DNA from: JAGVSR01 sp033765145
Lineage (GTDB): Bacteria; Pseudomonadota; Alphaproteobacteria; Rhizobiales; Hyphomicrobiaceae
Length of the DNA: 64,000 nt
Direction of reading: 5' to 3'
Assembly: GCA_033765145.1 (NCBI GenBank)
Contig: JANRIH010000053.1
Coordinates: 123,581 to 187,580 of the forward strand
Part shown: positions 36,132-45,766 of the stretch, in pieces
Numbering within the stretch: position 1 is the first letter of the stretch
Layout: each line of letters begins with the position of its first letter
Program-made: the position numbers and the translations under genes
The notes under the pieces: model-generated
What the model was told of the DNA's origin: nothing
Database searches by the model: none
What the model saw: the letters and a program-made list of their open reading frames with translations, nothing else

Positions 36132-36509
36132 GGCGAACCTCCTTGGCGGGAAGGTGGAACCTCCCGCGTAAACGGTGCGGCCGGGCTTCGCCGGCTCGCG
36201 GCCTTCAAGGACGTGTCCTCGCCGGGGCGCCGGCCGTATCCTCGTTTATATGGGGATCGGTTGGTCGAAGCGCCACATCGAGACTATACCATGCGTCGCG
36301 CGCTGGACTTATGGCGAGCTTGCACCGCAGCGCAATAATTCACCGGGAACGGTTAGCGGGCGGGGATCAGCGGGTGTTCGGTTCGACGGTGTCCGCAAGT
36401 TGTCCAGGTGCTTTGGGGACGGCAGAGCGCTCCGTCCTGAAATTGCCACCGCGGCACCGCAAACGATCCGTCACGATCCAATACACTCTGATCATTGAGC
36501 CCGAACGCT
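36132..36509. other. Intergenic region upstream of speD
   Basis: Nearly 380 bases with no convincing gene; reading frames here lack ribosome sites and look like random GC-rich openings. It should contain the speD promoter, which I could not pinpoint. Confidence 0.4.
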
Positions 36510-36872
36510 ATGCTTATTCCACCCCTGGACCCCATCATCGCCCGCGCCCTTGAATTGATCGAGGATGAGGCCGGTTGAACACGGCATTACGCGGCCTTGT
36601 CGCCCGATGGCCAACCCGTCGAGCCAACCGATCCCCTGGCTGCCCGCTTCTGTGCCTCGGGCGCGCTGCTCAGAGCCGCGTTTGAAATGATCGGAGAGAT
36701 CACGTCGGCGAGAATTGCGCGCGACGAGGCCTGCGCGGCGCTGCTTCCACATGCCGAACCAGCACGGATGACCCTGGAAGAACTGAACGACTCGAGCATT
36801 GGACACGTCACGGTCGTGGCACTCTTCGACGAGTACCTCGAGCATCGAAATCAGAACCACGGGGGCTCCTGA
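36510..36872 (+). pseudogene. DUF6197-like gene interrupted by an in-frame UGA
   Basis: The frame opens with ATG 36510 (MLIPPLDPIIARALELIEDE AG) and meets TGA at 36576-36578. It continues in the same frame for 97 codons: TRHYAALSPDGQPVEP, FCASGALLRAAFEMIG, ELNDSSIGHVTVVALFDEYL. The combined product resembles DUF6197-type proteins, in which a Trp would be expected at the interruption, so a single TGG-to-TGA change explains it. Translation of the downstream part from TTG 36597 is possible but would lose the N-terminus. Confidence 0.55.
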
Positions 36873-36959
36873 TGCCATAGCGCACGACGAGGTCATCGCG
36901 GCACTTGCTACCGCGATCCATCGGACCGAATCCCGCTCGCCGGTCGCCGTCCTAAGTCC

Positions 36960-38897
36960 TCACCCCGGCGCTCTTGCCTCCTCGGCAAACACCGCCACCG
37001 CCTCATCTAGCCCCATGACCGTCTGGTCCTGTGAGCCGAGCCGCCTGACCGACATTGTGCGCCCGTCCGCGTCGCGTTTGCCGACCGCGAGAATGAGCGG
37101 CACCTTGGCGAGTGAATGCTCGCGAACCTTGTAGCCGATCTTCTCGTTCCTGAGATCCGTCTCAACCCTGAGCCCGGAGGCCGAAAGTTTCTGAGCGACC
37201 TCGTTCGCATACCCGTCCGCCTCACTCGTGATCGTCGCGACGACCGCCTGCAAGGGCGCAAGCCAGAGCGGGAAATGCCCCGCGTAGTTCTCGATCAGAA
37301 TGCCCGTGAAGCGCTCCAGCGAGCCGAACATGGCGCGGTGGATCATGACCGGCGTCTTCTTCTCAGAATGCTCGTCGATGTAGAAGGCGCCCAGGCGCCC
37401 CGCGAGATTGAAGTCAACCTGCGTCGTCCCGCACTGCCATTCGCGCCCGATCGCGTCCTTCAGCACGTATTCGAGCTTCGGTCCGTAGAACGCACCCTCA
37501 CCCGGCTGCAAGGCCGTGCGGATGCGCCCGTTCGAACGCCGCTTGACCTCGTCGAGCACGTCCTGCAGCGCCGTCTCGGCCTTGTCCCAGAGATCATCCG
37601 CGCCGACGCGCTTCTCGGGCCGCGTCGAGAGCTTGATGAAGATGTCCTCGAACCCGAAGTCCTTGTAAATCGAGAGCATCAGATCGTTGATCTTGAGGCA
37701 TTCCTCCATGATCTGGTTTTCGGTGATGAAGATATGCGCGTCATCCTGCGTGAAGTGGCGCACGCGCAGCATGCCGTGCAGCGCGCCCGACGGCTCGTAG
37801 CGGTGCACCTTGCCGAACTCGGCAATTTTCAACGGCAGATCGCGGTAGCTCTTCAAGCCGTGCTTGTAGATTTGCACGTGCCCGGGACAATTCATCGGCT
37901 TGCAGCAGAAGACGCGCTCGTCCGGCAGCGTCGTCGTGAACATGTTCTCGCCGTAGTTCTCCCAGTGCCCTGAGAGCTCCCAGAAGTGCTTTTCCATCAT
38001 GTCGGGTGAATTGACCTCGACATAGCCGGCCTTCTGCTGCTGGCGGCGCATGTAGGCGATGAGCGTCTGGAAGAGCGTCCAGCCTTTTGGATGCCAGAAG
38101 ATGGAGCCTGGCGCCTCCTCCTGGAAATGGAAGAGATCCATCTCGCGGCCGAGCTTGCGGTGATCACGACGCTCCGCCTCCTCGAGCATCTTGAGATAGG
38201 CGTCGAGTTCTTCCTGGGTTGCCCACGCGGTACCGTAGATGCGCTGGAGCTGCGGCTTGGTGCTGTCGCCGCGCCAATAGGCGCCGGCGAATTTCATGAG
38301 CTTGAACGCCTTGCCGATGGCCCCCGTCGAGGTCATGTGCGGGCCGCGGCAGAGATCGAGCCACTCGCCTTGGCTGTAGATCTTGAGGTCTTCCCCCTCG
38401 GGGATCGCATCGACGAGTTCGATCTTGAACAGCTCACCCTTCGCGCGGAAAAAATCCTTGGCCTTGTCCCGCGACCAGAATTCCTTCGTGAAAGGCGCGT
38501 TCTTCGCGATGATCTCGTGCATCTTCTTCTCGATCTTCGCGAGATCGTCCGGTTGGAACGGTTCGGCCTTCGCGAAGTCGTAGAAGAAGCCATTGTCGAT
38601 GACGGGCCCGATCGTCACCTGCGTGCCGGGCCAAAGCGCCTGAACGGCCTCGGCCATCACGTGCGCCGCGTCATGGCGGATAAGCTCCAGGGCAGCGGGA
38701 TCGGTGCGCGGAACGAAATTGATCTTCGCGTCCTTCGTGATCGGATCCGCGAGATCCGACAGCACGCCGTCGAGCTGCATCGCGACCGTGCGCTTCAGAA
38801 GCGAGGGCGAGATCGACTTCGCAACGTCCGCGCCCGTCGTCCCGGATTTGATCTTGCGCTCCGCGCCATCGGGGAACGTCAGCGTTACGTCGCTCAT
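36960..38897 (-). CDS. thrS: Threonine--tRNA ligase
   Basis: 645 residues. An N-terminal TGS domain (VTLTFPDGAERKIKSGTTG), the editing domain with IRHDAAHVMAEAV and LCRGPHM, the class II core with motif 2 GKVHRYEPSGALHGMLRVR and zinc ligands in FCCKPMNCPGH, and the C-terminal anticodon-binding domain. Complete. Confidence 0.97.
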   Translation of the reverse strand: MSDVTLTFPDGAERKIKSGTTGADVAKSISPSLLKRTVAMQLDGVLSDLADPITKDAKINFVPRTDPAALELIRHDAAHVMAEAVQALWPGTQVTIGPVIDNGFFYDFAKAEPFQPDDLAKIEKKMHEIIAKNAPFTKEFWSRDKAKDFFRAKGELFKIELVDAIPEGEDLKIYSQGEWLDLCRGPHMTSTGAIGKAFKLMKFAGAYWRGDSTKPQLQRIYGTAWATQEELDAYLKMLEEAERRDHRKLGREMDLFHFQEEAPGSIFWHPKGWTLFQTLIAYMRRQQQKAGYVEVNSPDMMEKHFWELSGHWENYGENMFTTTLPDERVFCCKPMNCPGHVQIYKHGLKSYRDLPLKIAEFGKVHRYEPSGALHGMLRVRHFTQDDAHIFITENQIMEECLKINDLMLSIYKDFGFEDIFIKLSTRPEKRVGADDLWDKAETALQDVLDEVKRRSNGRIRTALQPGEGAFYGPKLEYVLKDAIGREWQCGTTQVDFNLAGRLGAFYIDEHSEKKTPVMIHRAMFGSLERFTGILIENYAGHFPLWLAPLQAVVATITSEADGYANEVAQKLSASGLRVETDLRNEKIGYKVREHSLAKVPLILAVGKRDADGRTMSVRRLGSQDQTVMGLDEAVAVFAEEARAPG

Positions 38898-39137
38898 GTC
38901 GTGCTCCTTTGCTCACTCGCCGCATACCAGAGCGGCGTAAGACGATTGATTGCCGGTAGATCGCCAAATGCCTGCGCGAAGTCAAGCGGACCGGCCTCGA
39001 CGCCACTACGAGCCAAACGGCGGCCGGGCGAGCGCTGGACGCAAGCGACTGAATTTGCCGTATTTTGAGCTGCGCGTTGCCGGTCGGAGCGGAACCGCTA
39101 CACTCCGCTTTGATCCAGCTCCGTGATGGAGGCTCCG

Positions 39138-39665
39138 ATGCGTCCTCTCATGGCGATCCTCGTCGCCCTCGTTCTGCAAACCGCCCAGTGCAAAGCCGAG
39201 GACTGGCAGACCGTAGCACCCGAAGGACTGGGGTTCTCGATCGCATTCCCGGTTCGTCCGAGCGACGAGGCGAAAGACGTGGAACTTCGCGACGGCTCCG
39301 TCGCGAAATACCGCACATTCCAGATCCTGAACGAGAACGTCATCTATGACATGACGGTCATCGACTATCCGGCGGGGTCCCTGACATCGCAGACTGCCGA
39401 GCAGGTGATCGACGGAGCCCGCGACGGCCTTGTGACCGACTTTCCCGACGCCAAGCTCCGAAGCGAAGCAAAGATCGAACTCGCCGGTCGCCCCGCGCGG
39501 GAGGTTTTGATCGAAAGCATGGGGATGATCATCAAGGGGCGGATGCTTCCGCTGGGTGACCGGCTCTACTACGTCGGCACGATCGCCCGCGAAGAGGTGC
39601 AGGCCTCGGCGACCGTGCAGAAGTTTGTCGCCTCGTTCAAGCTCACGGATACTGGAAAGCGCTGA
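39138..39665 (+). CDS. Exported hypothetical protein
   Basis: 175 residues with a signal peptide (MRPLMAILVALVLQTAQC, cleavage near KAE-DW). The mature part has alternating beta-like segments with FSIAFPVRPSDEAKDVE, MTVIDYPAGSLT and GRMLPLGDRLYYVGTI, a layout shared with many periplasmic proteins of unknown function. GGAGG precedes the ATG at 39138 by five bases. Confidence 0.7.
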   Translation: MRPLMAILVALVLQTAQCKAEDWQTVAPEGLGFSIAFPVRPSDEAKDVELRDGSVAKYRTFQILNENVIYDMTVIDYPAGSLTSQTAEQVIDGARDGLVTDFPDAKLRSEAKIELAGRPAREVLIESMGMIIKGRMLPLGDRLYYVGTIAREEVQASATVQKFVASFKLTDTGKR

Positions 39666-39797
39666 GCACGTGATCCCCGCACGGCCTTTAATACATCATC
39701 AACCACGTCTCGTCGGCGTTCGGTAATTACTAAATCGTATCGTCACGTCCGACATACCTGCCCGGTTCACGTGCGCAGGCTGCGGGGTGAACCTAAT

Positions 39798-40304
39798 ATG
39801 CAAGCGCCGAAACTCCTGATCCGCAAGGGGATGGTACCGATCCAGGGCCGCACGCGCCCGGTCATTCAGGTCCTCGCCGTCGTTGGACCCGAGATGGAAA
39901 AGATGCTCCAGGAGCACTTCCGTGAAGTGAACCTCTTCAAGCGGACCGCCTATGCCAACGGCTTTCCAGCCAGCGTCCCGGAAGCATCCCCCTCCCTCCA
40001 ACCCCACCTTTCGAACCTGATGAGAAATGACGCCTGCCCCGAAGTCGCGGTGAAGAACCTGCTCGGCGGACAGACGTTCCAGGCGCAGACGATTTGGGAG
40101 ATGAAGGCGTTCGAATACATCGCCCAACGCGCCTTCGACTCATTGCTCGACATCATGATGACGATCGCGGAACTCGGCCGCGAAACCGTCTACCAGCCCC
40201 GGCAATCAGAGCTACTCGCCTTTGTCGCCGACGCCGCGGCTGATGCCCCCGCCGTTCCAGTCGCCATAGAGCCAGGGACGGAAAGTGTGGCGGACGCTGC
40301 TTAG
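39798..40304 (+). CDS. Hypothetical cytoplasmic protein
   Basis: 168 residues. KLLIRKGMVPIQGRTRPVIQVLAVVG and NLLGGQTFQAQTIWEMKAFEYIAQRAF look folded; the C-terminal 30 residues are Ala/Pro-rich low complexity. Not recognised. Its last 93 bases overlap the 3' end of yidD on the other strand. Confidence 0.6.
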   Translation: MQAPKLLIRKGMVPIQGRTRPVIQVLAVVGPEMEKMLQEHFREVNLFKRTAYANGFPASVPEASPSLQPHLSNLMRNDACPEVAVKNLLGGQTFQAQTIWEMKAFEYIAQRAFDSLLDIMMTIAELGRETVYQPRQSELLAFVADAAADAPAVPVAIEPGTESVADAA

Positions 40305-40523
40305 GTCCGGGACAGGATCGTAGCCGTGCGTGCCCCACGGATGGCAGCGCGCAAGCCGTGAGACCATGAGCCAGAAGCCCTTCCACGCGCCATTCCTGTC
40401 GATCGCCTCGAGCGCATAGTCCGAGCACGTCGGCAGATGCCGGCAATGCGCGCCGAGCCAGGGCCTCAGTGTCCATTGGTAGATGTGGACCGGAAACTTC
40501 AGGATTTCAGCGGCGACACCCAT
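40212..40523 (-). CDS. yidD: Membrane protein insertion efficiency factor YidD
   Basis: 103 residues. KFPVHIYQWTLRPWLGAHCRHLPTCSDYALEAI and RLARCHPWGTHGYDPVP hold the conserved Cys residues of this family, which assists membrane protein insertion by YidC. Last gene of the iscU-like/cupin/yidD group, eight bases after the cupin gene. Confidence 0.92.
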   Translation of the reverse strand: MGVAAEILKFPVHIYQWTLRPWLGAHCRHLPTCSDYALEAIDRNGAWKGFWLMVSRLARCHPWGTHGYDPVPDLSSVRHTFRPWLYGDWNGGGISRGVGDKGE

Positions 40524-40531
40524 ATCCAGTC

Positions 40532-40996
40532 TTACTCGCAGGGTGTTCCATCGCGGCGGAAAAAGCGGAACGTTCCCTCGCTTTTCTCGCCGACGAGATC
40601 AATATCGGGATAGTGTGCCCGCTCGACCGGCGAGCGTGTCCCGATCTCGAGATACGTCGCGGCGGCCGCACTTCGGTTGATGAGGCAGTGCCCATCCGGG
40701 TCGCCAGCCGGGAAGCCAGCCGCATCGCCGGCCCTCAGAACCGTCTCTCCCGCTTCCGTTACGAGAACGAGTTCGCCGTCGAGCACAAAAATGCACTCAT
40801 CCTCACGTTCGTGCCAGTGTCTCTGCGATGAGCGACCGCCGGGATCGAGCGTCGTCAGGTTGACGCCAAATTGAGTGAGGCCGAGCCCCTCCGTGAGGGC
40901 TCGCTTCAAGCGTCCTTCGAGCCCTTTTGCGAACTCGGCCGGATAGATTGTCGTACGGCGTCCTGGCCGATCGACGGCGCGTGTGATGACCGGCAT
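40532..40996 (-). CDS. Cupin-domain protein
   Basis: 154 residues. The cupin motifs are HWHEREDECIFVLDGELVLV (two His and a Glu for metal) and PAGDPDGHCLINRS. A short C-terminal FRFFRRDGTPC follows. Start ATG 40996 has GAGGAGGG three bases upstream. The substrate is unknown. Confidence 0.82.
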   Translation of the reverse strand: MPVITRAVDRPGRRTTIYPAEFAKGLEGRLKRALTEGLGLTQFGVNLTTLDPGGRSSQRHWHEREDECIFVLDGELVLVTEAGETVLRAGDAAGFPAGDPDGHCLINRSAAAATYLEIGTRSPVERAHYPDIDLVGEKSEGTFRFFRRDGTPCE

Positions 40997-41007
40997 CGGC
41001 CCTCCTC

Positions 41008-41469
41008 TCAACCCGCAGCAGCCGACGGCGCCGCGGCTTGATCGGGCAGCGACTGCAGCGCCCGCTCGATCGCTTCGAACACGAGAAGCGTCGATGCGAT
41101 CCGATGCCGATAGTCCTTGACGGGCCGGAGCAAGCCGAGATCGGCCCAGCGCCCCGAGGGCGGCTCGCCGCCCTCCTTCAACATAGCGCGCATCGCGTCC
41201 GCGACCTCGCGAAACTCCGAGACCGTCGTGCCCACGATCTCCCGTCCGACGATGGAGGCCGTCGCCTGCCCCAGGAGGCACGCTTTGACCGACTGCCCGA
41301 AATCCACGAACCGGCCGTCCTCGACCTTGATGTCGACATCGACCGTCGAGCCGCAGAGCTTGGAATGCGCCGAGGCCTGCGCATCAGGCACGGAAATTCG
41401 CTCCGTCCGCGGGATCGCCGCCGCGAGTTCCAGAATGCGCGTATTGTAGATCTCGTCGAGATCGGCCAT
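41008..41469 (-). CDS. IscU/SufU-like iron-sulfur scaffold protein
   Basis: 153 residues of the NifU N-terminal family. Cys ligands appear in HSKLCGSTVDVDI and VKACLLGQATASIV. The third Cys of IscU is absent; the equivalent stretch reads KDYRHRIASTLLVFEAI. This two-Cys form is what I recall for alphaproteobacterial homologues. First gene of a tight group with cupin and yidD. Confidence 0.85.
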   Translation of the reverse strand: MADLDEIYNTRILELAAAIPRTERISVPDAQASAHSKLCGSTVDVDIKVEDGRFVDFGQSVKACLLGQATASIVGREIVGTTVSEFREVADAMRAMLKEGGEPPSGRWADLGLLRPVKDYRHRIASTLLVFEAIERALQSLPDQAAAPSAAAG

Positions 41470-41597
41470 CGGACGGGTCCCATGCTCGAACCGCGGGAAA
41501 TGATGCGGCGCGTCTTTCCCGTGGGTATATAGCGCGAGTTACCCCTGTCGCCAGCGGACCCGCCGCCCCACCCCCCGAGGAAGTGAGCCCGAGACCC

Positions 41598-42041
41598 ATG
41601 CCGTCCGCATCCGACAAACCCGTCCGGCAGAGCCCCTTCGCGGAGCCCGGAGCCAAGAACGAACTCGAAGGCGGCCTCCGGCTGACACCCCGCTTCGACG
41701 CCAATGGGCTCATCGCCGCCGTCGCGACCGATGGCGTTTCGGGCGAAGTTCTGATGCTGGCATGGATGAACGCCGAGGCCCTCTCGCTTTCGATCGCGAC
41801 ACGGGAGGCGCACTTCTTCAGTCGCTCCCGCGGCCGCATTTGGAAAAAGGGCGAAGAGAGCGGCAACGTACTCGAGATCGCCGAACTGCGCATCGACTGC
41901 GATCAGGATGCCGTCTGGATGAAGGTCCGGATGCGCGGAGCGGGCAAGGCCTGCCACACGGGCGCCAGGAGTTGCTTCTACCGCATCGTGCCGCTCGGGA
42001 CCACCGGCAGCACGTCGCTCGCACGTGACGAGAGCGTCTGA
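41598..42041 (+). CDS. hisI: Phosphoribosyl-AMP cyclohydrolase
   Basis: Third step of histidine synthesis. 147 residues: VLMLAWMNAEALSLSIATREAHFFSRSRGRIWKKGE, with metal-binding DCDQDA and CHTGARSCFYR. A GTG five codons upstream is an alternative start. No hisE fusion. Divergent from the iscU-like gene. Confidence 0.95.
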   Translation: MPSASDKPVRQSPFAEPGAKNELEGGLRLTPRFDANGLIAAVATDGVSGEVLMLAWMNAEALSLSIATREAHFFSRSRGRIWKKGEESGNVLEIAELRIDCDQDAVWMKVRMRGAGKACHTGARSCFYRIVPLGTTGSTSLARDESV

Positions 42042-42291
42042 GAGTTTGCCACTTCGTTAGTTTTTCCCCCGCCGCACGATATCGTGACATGGTGTTGCGG
42101 TAGCATGACTTTAATCGCGCCCTGTTAACCTCGACATCAGGGAAAGAACGTTCTCGATCCGGCATCGAAACCCGATCCGGCGTCTGAGGAAGGCCTCGGT
42201 CCCGGGCGTCGGGAACTCGCGCGGACTTCGCAGGTTCGCGAGAGTGACGGCGCCGCAAACTGAGCTCCGTCGGGTCCGAAGAGGATCGGCC

Positions 42292-43254
42292 ATGGCACGC
42301 AGCAAGATCGGTCTCGCATTGGGTGGCGGCGCGGCACGCGGCTGGGCCCATATCGGCGTGATCAGGGCCCTGCGCGCGGCCGGCATCGAGCCCGATATCA
42401 TTGCCGGCACGTCGATCGGGGCCGTTGTCGGCGGCTGCGCGATCGCCGGCCATCTCGATCAGCTCGAGGATTTCGCCCGCGAACTGACTGTCCGCCGCGT
42501 CTTCGGCTATCTCGATCTGAACCTTGCCGGAACGGGCCTCATCAACGGCCAGCGCCTTTGCGAACGCCTCGACAGGCACTTCGGCGAAACTGATATCGAG
42601 CACCTCGATCGCACGTTCGCCGCTGTCGCGACGGAAATCGGCACCGGACACGAGGTCTGGCTCCGTCGCGGCCGCATGGTCGATGCGATCCGCGCGTCCT
42701 ATGCGCTGCCCGGCATCTTCAAGCCCGTGAAAATCGACGGCCGCTGGCTGTTCGATGGCGCACTCGTCAATCCGATCCCGGTCTCGGTATGCCGCGCCCT
42801 CGGCGCACGCTATGTCATCGCGGTCAATCTCAATTTCGACATCTCGAGCCGTGCCGCGGTCAACACCGGCATTCACGAGGATGCCGTGGCCGCGAGCGAG
42901 CCCGAGCCCGAGCCCGAACCCGTCAAAGGCAAGAACGGCATTGCCGTGCGCAGACTGCTGATGCGCCAGGTGTTCGGCGCCGGCGACGACGTCCCCGGAA
43001 TCTCGACCGTGGTGGTCGATGCCTTCAACATCGTCCAGGATCGCATCGCCCGCTCGCGCCTCGCCGGCGACCCGCCCGACGCGATGATCAGCCCCCGCCT
43101 CCACGGCGTCGGCCTGTTCGATTTCCACCGCGCCGACGACCTCATCACGCGCGGCCAGGTCGCGGCCGAGCGTGCGATCGACGATATTCATCGTGAGATC
43201 GAATTCCGGAAGAGCTACGAACGCACACGCGCCGGTCTGCCGGAACGGCACTGA
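42292..43254 (+). CDS. Patatin-like phospholipase family protein
   Basis: 320 residues. Oxyanion loop GGGAARGWAHIGV, nucleophile Ser in GTSIGAV, and catalytic Asp in DGALVNPIPV. An EPEPEPEP stretch (bases 42900-42920) marks a linker. The ATG at 42292 follows GAGGATC. The gene order hisI-patatin-CBS is common in this order of bacteria. Confidence 0.9.
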   Translation: MARSKIGLALGGGAARGWAHIGVIRALRAAGIEPDIIAGTSIGAVVGGCAIAGHLDQLEDFARELTVRRVFGYLDLNLAGTGLINGQRLCERLDRHFGETDIEHLDRTFAAVATEIGTGHEVWLRRGRMVDAIRASYALPGIFKPVKIDGRWLFDGALVNPIPVSVCRALGARYVIAVNLNFDISSRAAVNTGIHEDAVAASEPEPEPEPVKGKNGIAVRRLLMRQVFGAGDDVPGISTVVVDAFNIVQDRIARSRLAGDPPDAMISPRLHGVGLFDFHRADDLITRGQVAAERAIDDIHREIEFRKSYERTRAGLPERH

Positions 43255-43387
43255 AGCAAACGACCTGCCGTCGTCGTGCTCGCCCGCCCAAATCAGTAGG
43301 GCCCGCGATATCGCGAGCCCTCCGAAAGATCGCCTTGCGCGCACTGAGCGCACCGGCGCCGAATTTGAAACTTCGACGAAGTCTGTA

Positions 43388-43819
43388 TCAGCCGGTCGCG
43401 AGATAGCTGCGCATCGCCGAGACTTCCATCTCGACCTCCGCGACGTGGTTCTTGACGACATCGCCGATCGAGATGATGCCGACGAGTGAACCGTCTTCGA
43501 TGACCGGCAGATGGCGGAAACGGCCCGCCGTCATCGTTTCCATCAGTTCCTCGACGATCGCCGTCTCGCCGCAGGAAACGACAGAGCGGGTCATGTAGCG
43601 CGAGACGACTTCCGTGAGTGCGGCCGCGCCGCGCTCTGCGACCGCGCGAATGACATCGCGCTCCGAGATGATGCCTTCGACACTGCCGTGCTCGCCGACG
43701 ACAACGATGGCGCCGATCCGCTTGGCGTGGAGCTTCTGCACGACTTCACTCAAGACGGCATCGGGGCGGACCGTCGTGACCGAGCGTCCCTTGGCCTTCA
43801 AGATAGCAGCGACGTTCAT
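43388..43819 (-). CDS. CBS-domain pair protein
   Basis: 143 residues with two CBS motifs, VVVGEHGSVEGIISERDVI and LPVIEDGSLVGIISIGDVV, forming one Bateman module that likely binds an adenosine nucleotide. No other domain. Start taken at MNVAAILKAKG. Confidence 0.88.
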   Translation of the reverse strand: MNVAAILKAKGRSVTTVRPDAVLSEVVQKLHAKRIGAIVVVGEHGSVEGIISERDVIRAVAERGAAALTEVVSRYMTRSVVSCGETAIVEELMETMTAGRFRHLPVIEDGSLVGIISIGDVVKNHVAEVEMEVSAMRSYLATG

Positions 43820-43939
43820 GGCAGTTCTCCCGGCTCCCTGGTGCGATGTCTTCCCCTGTGAAGCGCTGGCGAAACGCAACACATGCGACACTATGCTTTG
43901 GTCGAATGGTGATCCAGAAATCCGCGCGGCGCAAGGCCG

Positions 43940-44692
43940 TCAGTAAAGCAATGGTTTTCTTTGTCCTGAATTTCGCGGCGCAACATCCAGGAAGCCCATC
44001 AAAAGAAATCCGGCGACAAACCCGCCGATATGCGCTTCCCAGGCTATTCCTCCGAAAGTGGACGGATTTCCCCATCCGAAGAATGCCAGAAGGTTGATCG
44101 CGAAAAACGATCCGACCGCGATGAGGACGCGGCGGTCCCGCAGCGCAACACCGAGTGGCATGAGAGGAATGCTCTTGGGATCCTGATGCAGCCGGCGCAA
44201 TCCGCCCCGTTCGAGGGCGTTGAAAAGGAATCGCATCGTGGCGCCCATCAGCCCTGCGATCCCGCCCGACGCGCCGATGAGCAGTGCTTCAGCCCCCGGA
44301 TTGATTGCGAGAAACAGGAGCGCACCGGCGACCCCCGAAACCAGGAACAAGACGACATAGCGCAGTGCGCCGAGACGCTTCTCGATTGCGCCGCCGAACG
44401 CCAGGAGAGACGCGATGTTGAATGCGAGGTGCGTGACGTCGCCGTGCACCAGCATGTGCGTGACGAGGGACGTGAGGCCCGCCCAATGGGCCCCGTAGAA
44501 CCCTAGATCCACCGCGCCATACCGCGCGGGAATGAACGCCATCGATACGATCCACCACTCCTCAAACTGAGGCGTCATGAAGTGTCGCGCGATGTGCAGG
44601 AGCGCGAGCACGACGACACTCGCCAGCACGAGGGGCGGCACATTGAAGATGGGCTCGGAGGCGGGGCGCTGGCCCTCGTCGTCGGTCGTCAC
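43940..44692 (-). CDS. Rhomboid-family intramembrane serine protease
   Basis: 250 residues with six or so helices. The catalytic Ser is in GASGGIAGLMG and His in AHIGGFVAGF; the helix-2 His/Asn pattern THLAFNIASLLAFG is also present. A GTG start at 44692 has AAGGG seven bases upstream. Confidence 0.9.
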   Translation of the reverse strand: MTTDDEGQRPASEPIFNVPPLVLASVVVLALLHIARHFMTPQFEEWWIVSMAFIPARYGAVDLGFYGAHWAGLTSLVTHMLVHGDVTHLAFNIASLLAFGGAIEKRLGALRYVVLFLVSGVAGALLFLAINPGAEALLIGASGGIAGLMGATMRFLFNALERGGLRRLHQDPKSIPLMPLGVALRDRRVLIAVGSFFAINLLAFFGWGNPSTFGGIAWEAHIGGFVAGFLLMGFLDVAPRNSGQRKPLLY

Positions 44693-44905
44693 GCTCGGGC
44701 CCTTCGCTCGGCTTCACCTGTTTGGAGCTTATCAGGTGACAGCCGTCGTGAGGCAAGCACACCAAGGCCACCATTAACCGTTGAATGCACCCGCGGCGCG
44801 GTATGGCACGAAAGCTGCGTTCTCCATCTCTGCTGATCGTCGCCGTCCGGGAGAGCCAAACCGGAGGCGGGGGAAAGTGACAGCAGACTTTCAACGGGTA
44901 GGCCG

Positions 44906-45595
44906 ATGAGACCCTCGGGATCGACCACCCCACTGCCGGGCATCGCGATGCGACACGAAACGACAAAAGGGCTGTACCGATACTGGAACGCGCTCCGGGG
45001 TGAACGCCTCGCACCGCGCCGTTTCGAGATCGAACCCTCGCGCATCGGCGATTTCCTTCCCGAAACCTTTATCCTGGAGCGTGTCGCGAGCGACAACTAC
45101 CCCTTCCGCCTCGCCGGGACGCGTCTCGCCGATCGCATGAGCTTCCAGTTGCGCGGCAGAAATGTCTTCGACTGCTTCGCCCCCGGGGACGGCATCACCG
45201 TGAAATCGCGCTTGAACAGTGCGTCCGTCCAAGGCGGCGTCATCCTGATGACGCTCCGGGGCGCGACGCGATCAGGCCGCCACCAGTCGCTCGAAATGAT
45301 CGTTCTGCCATTGCTTCACATGCAGCCGACGGCCGACCGCTATCTCGGCGCCATCTGCCCGATCGATCCTCAGACCGACGAAAACCGAGATCTCGTCACC
45401 GGGCTCGAGATCACAGCCGACGAAATTATCTGGCCGGACGGACGCCCCCATTCAATCGTTGAAAGCGTCGACCGCCAGGTCCCATTTCTGCCCCACATCC
45501 GGACAGCCCGCATCGTCCGCCAGGACCGCCGCCAGTTCCGCGTCTACGACGGCGGGCTCGGGAAGTCGCCGGACGATCACCACACCAAGCGATAA
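44906..45595 (+). CDS. PAS-domain protein (PAS_5/DUF1457 type)
   Basis: 229 residues. GLYRYWNALRGERLAPRRFEIEPSRIGDFLPETFIL and FRLAGTRLADRMSFQLRG are characteristic of the PAS_5 family of alphaproteobacteria. Thought to sense small molecules or redox; partner unknown. Followed by a PilZ gene and the BTLCP peptidase. Confidence 0.85.
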   Translation: MRPSGSTTPLPGIAMRHETTKGLYRYWNALRGERLAPRRFEIEPSRIGDFLPETFILERVASDNYPFRLAGTRLADRMSFQLRGRNVFDCFAPGDGITVKSRLNSASVQGGVILMTLRGATRSGRHQSLEMIVLPLLHMQPTADRYLGAICPIDPQTDENRDLVTGLEITADEIIWPDGRPHSIVESVDRQVPFLPHIRTARIVRQDRRQFRVYDGGLGKSPDDHHTKR

Positions 45596-45766
45596 GTGCC
45601 GCGGCCGCGTCGAACCGATCCCCTCACGCGTGACCTGCTCGGCAGAAATCTAATTTCGGGACACTGGTTAGGCGTTCATTAAGTCCCCTCACCCCATACT
45701 CCCCGGCAACGGGCGCCCAGCCTCGGCTGTACCGCCCCCTGAACCAAGTCAGTGCCGGGTCGCCCG

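Noticed and set aside
42900..42925. Short GAGCCC tandem repeat
   Set aside because: Encodes an EPEPEPEP linker in the patatin-like protein; no sign of CRISPR or a mobile element.
43298..43322. GGGCCCGCGATATCGCGAGCCC-like palindrome between patatin and CBS genes
   Set aside because: A stem is possible between convergent genes, but there is no T tract on either side, so I did not call a terminator.
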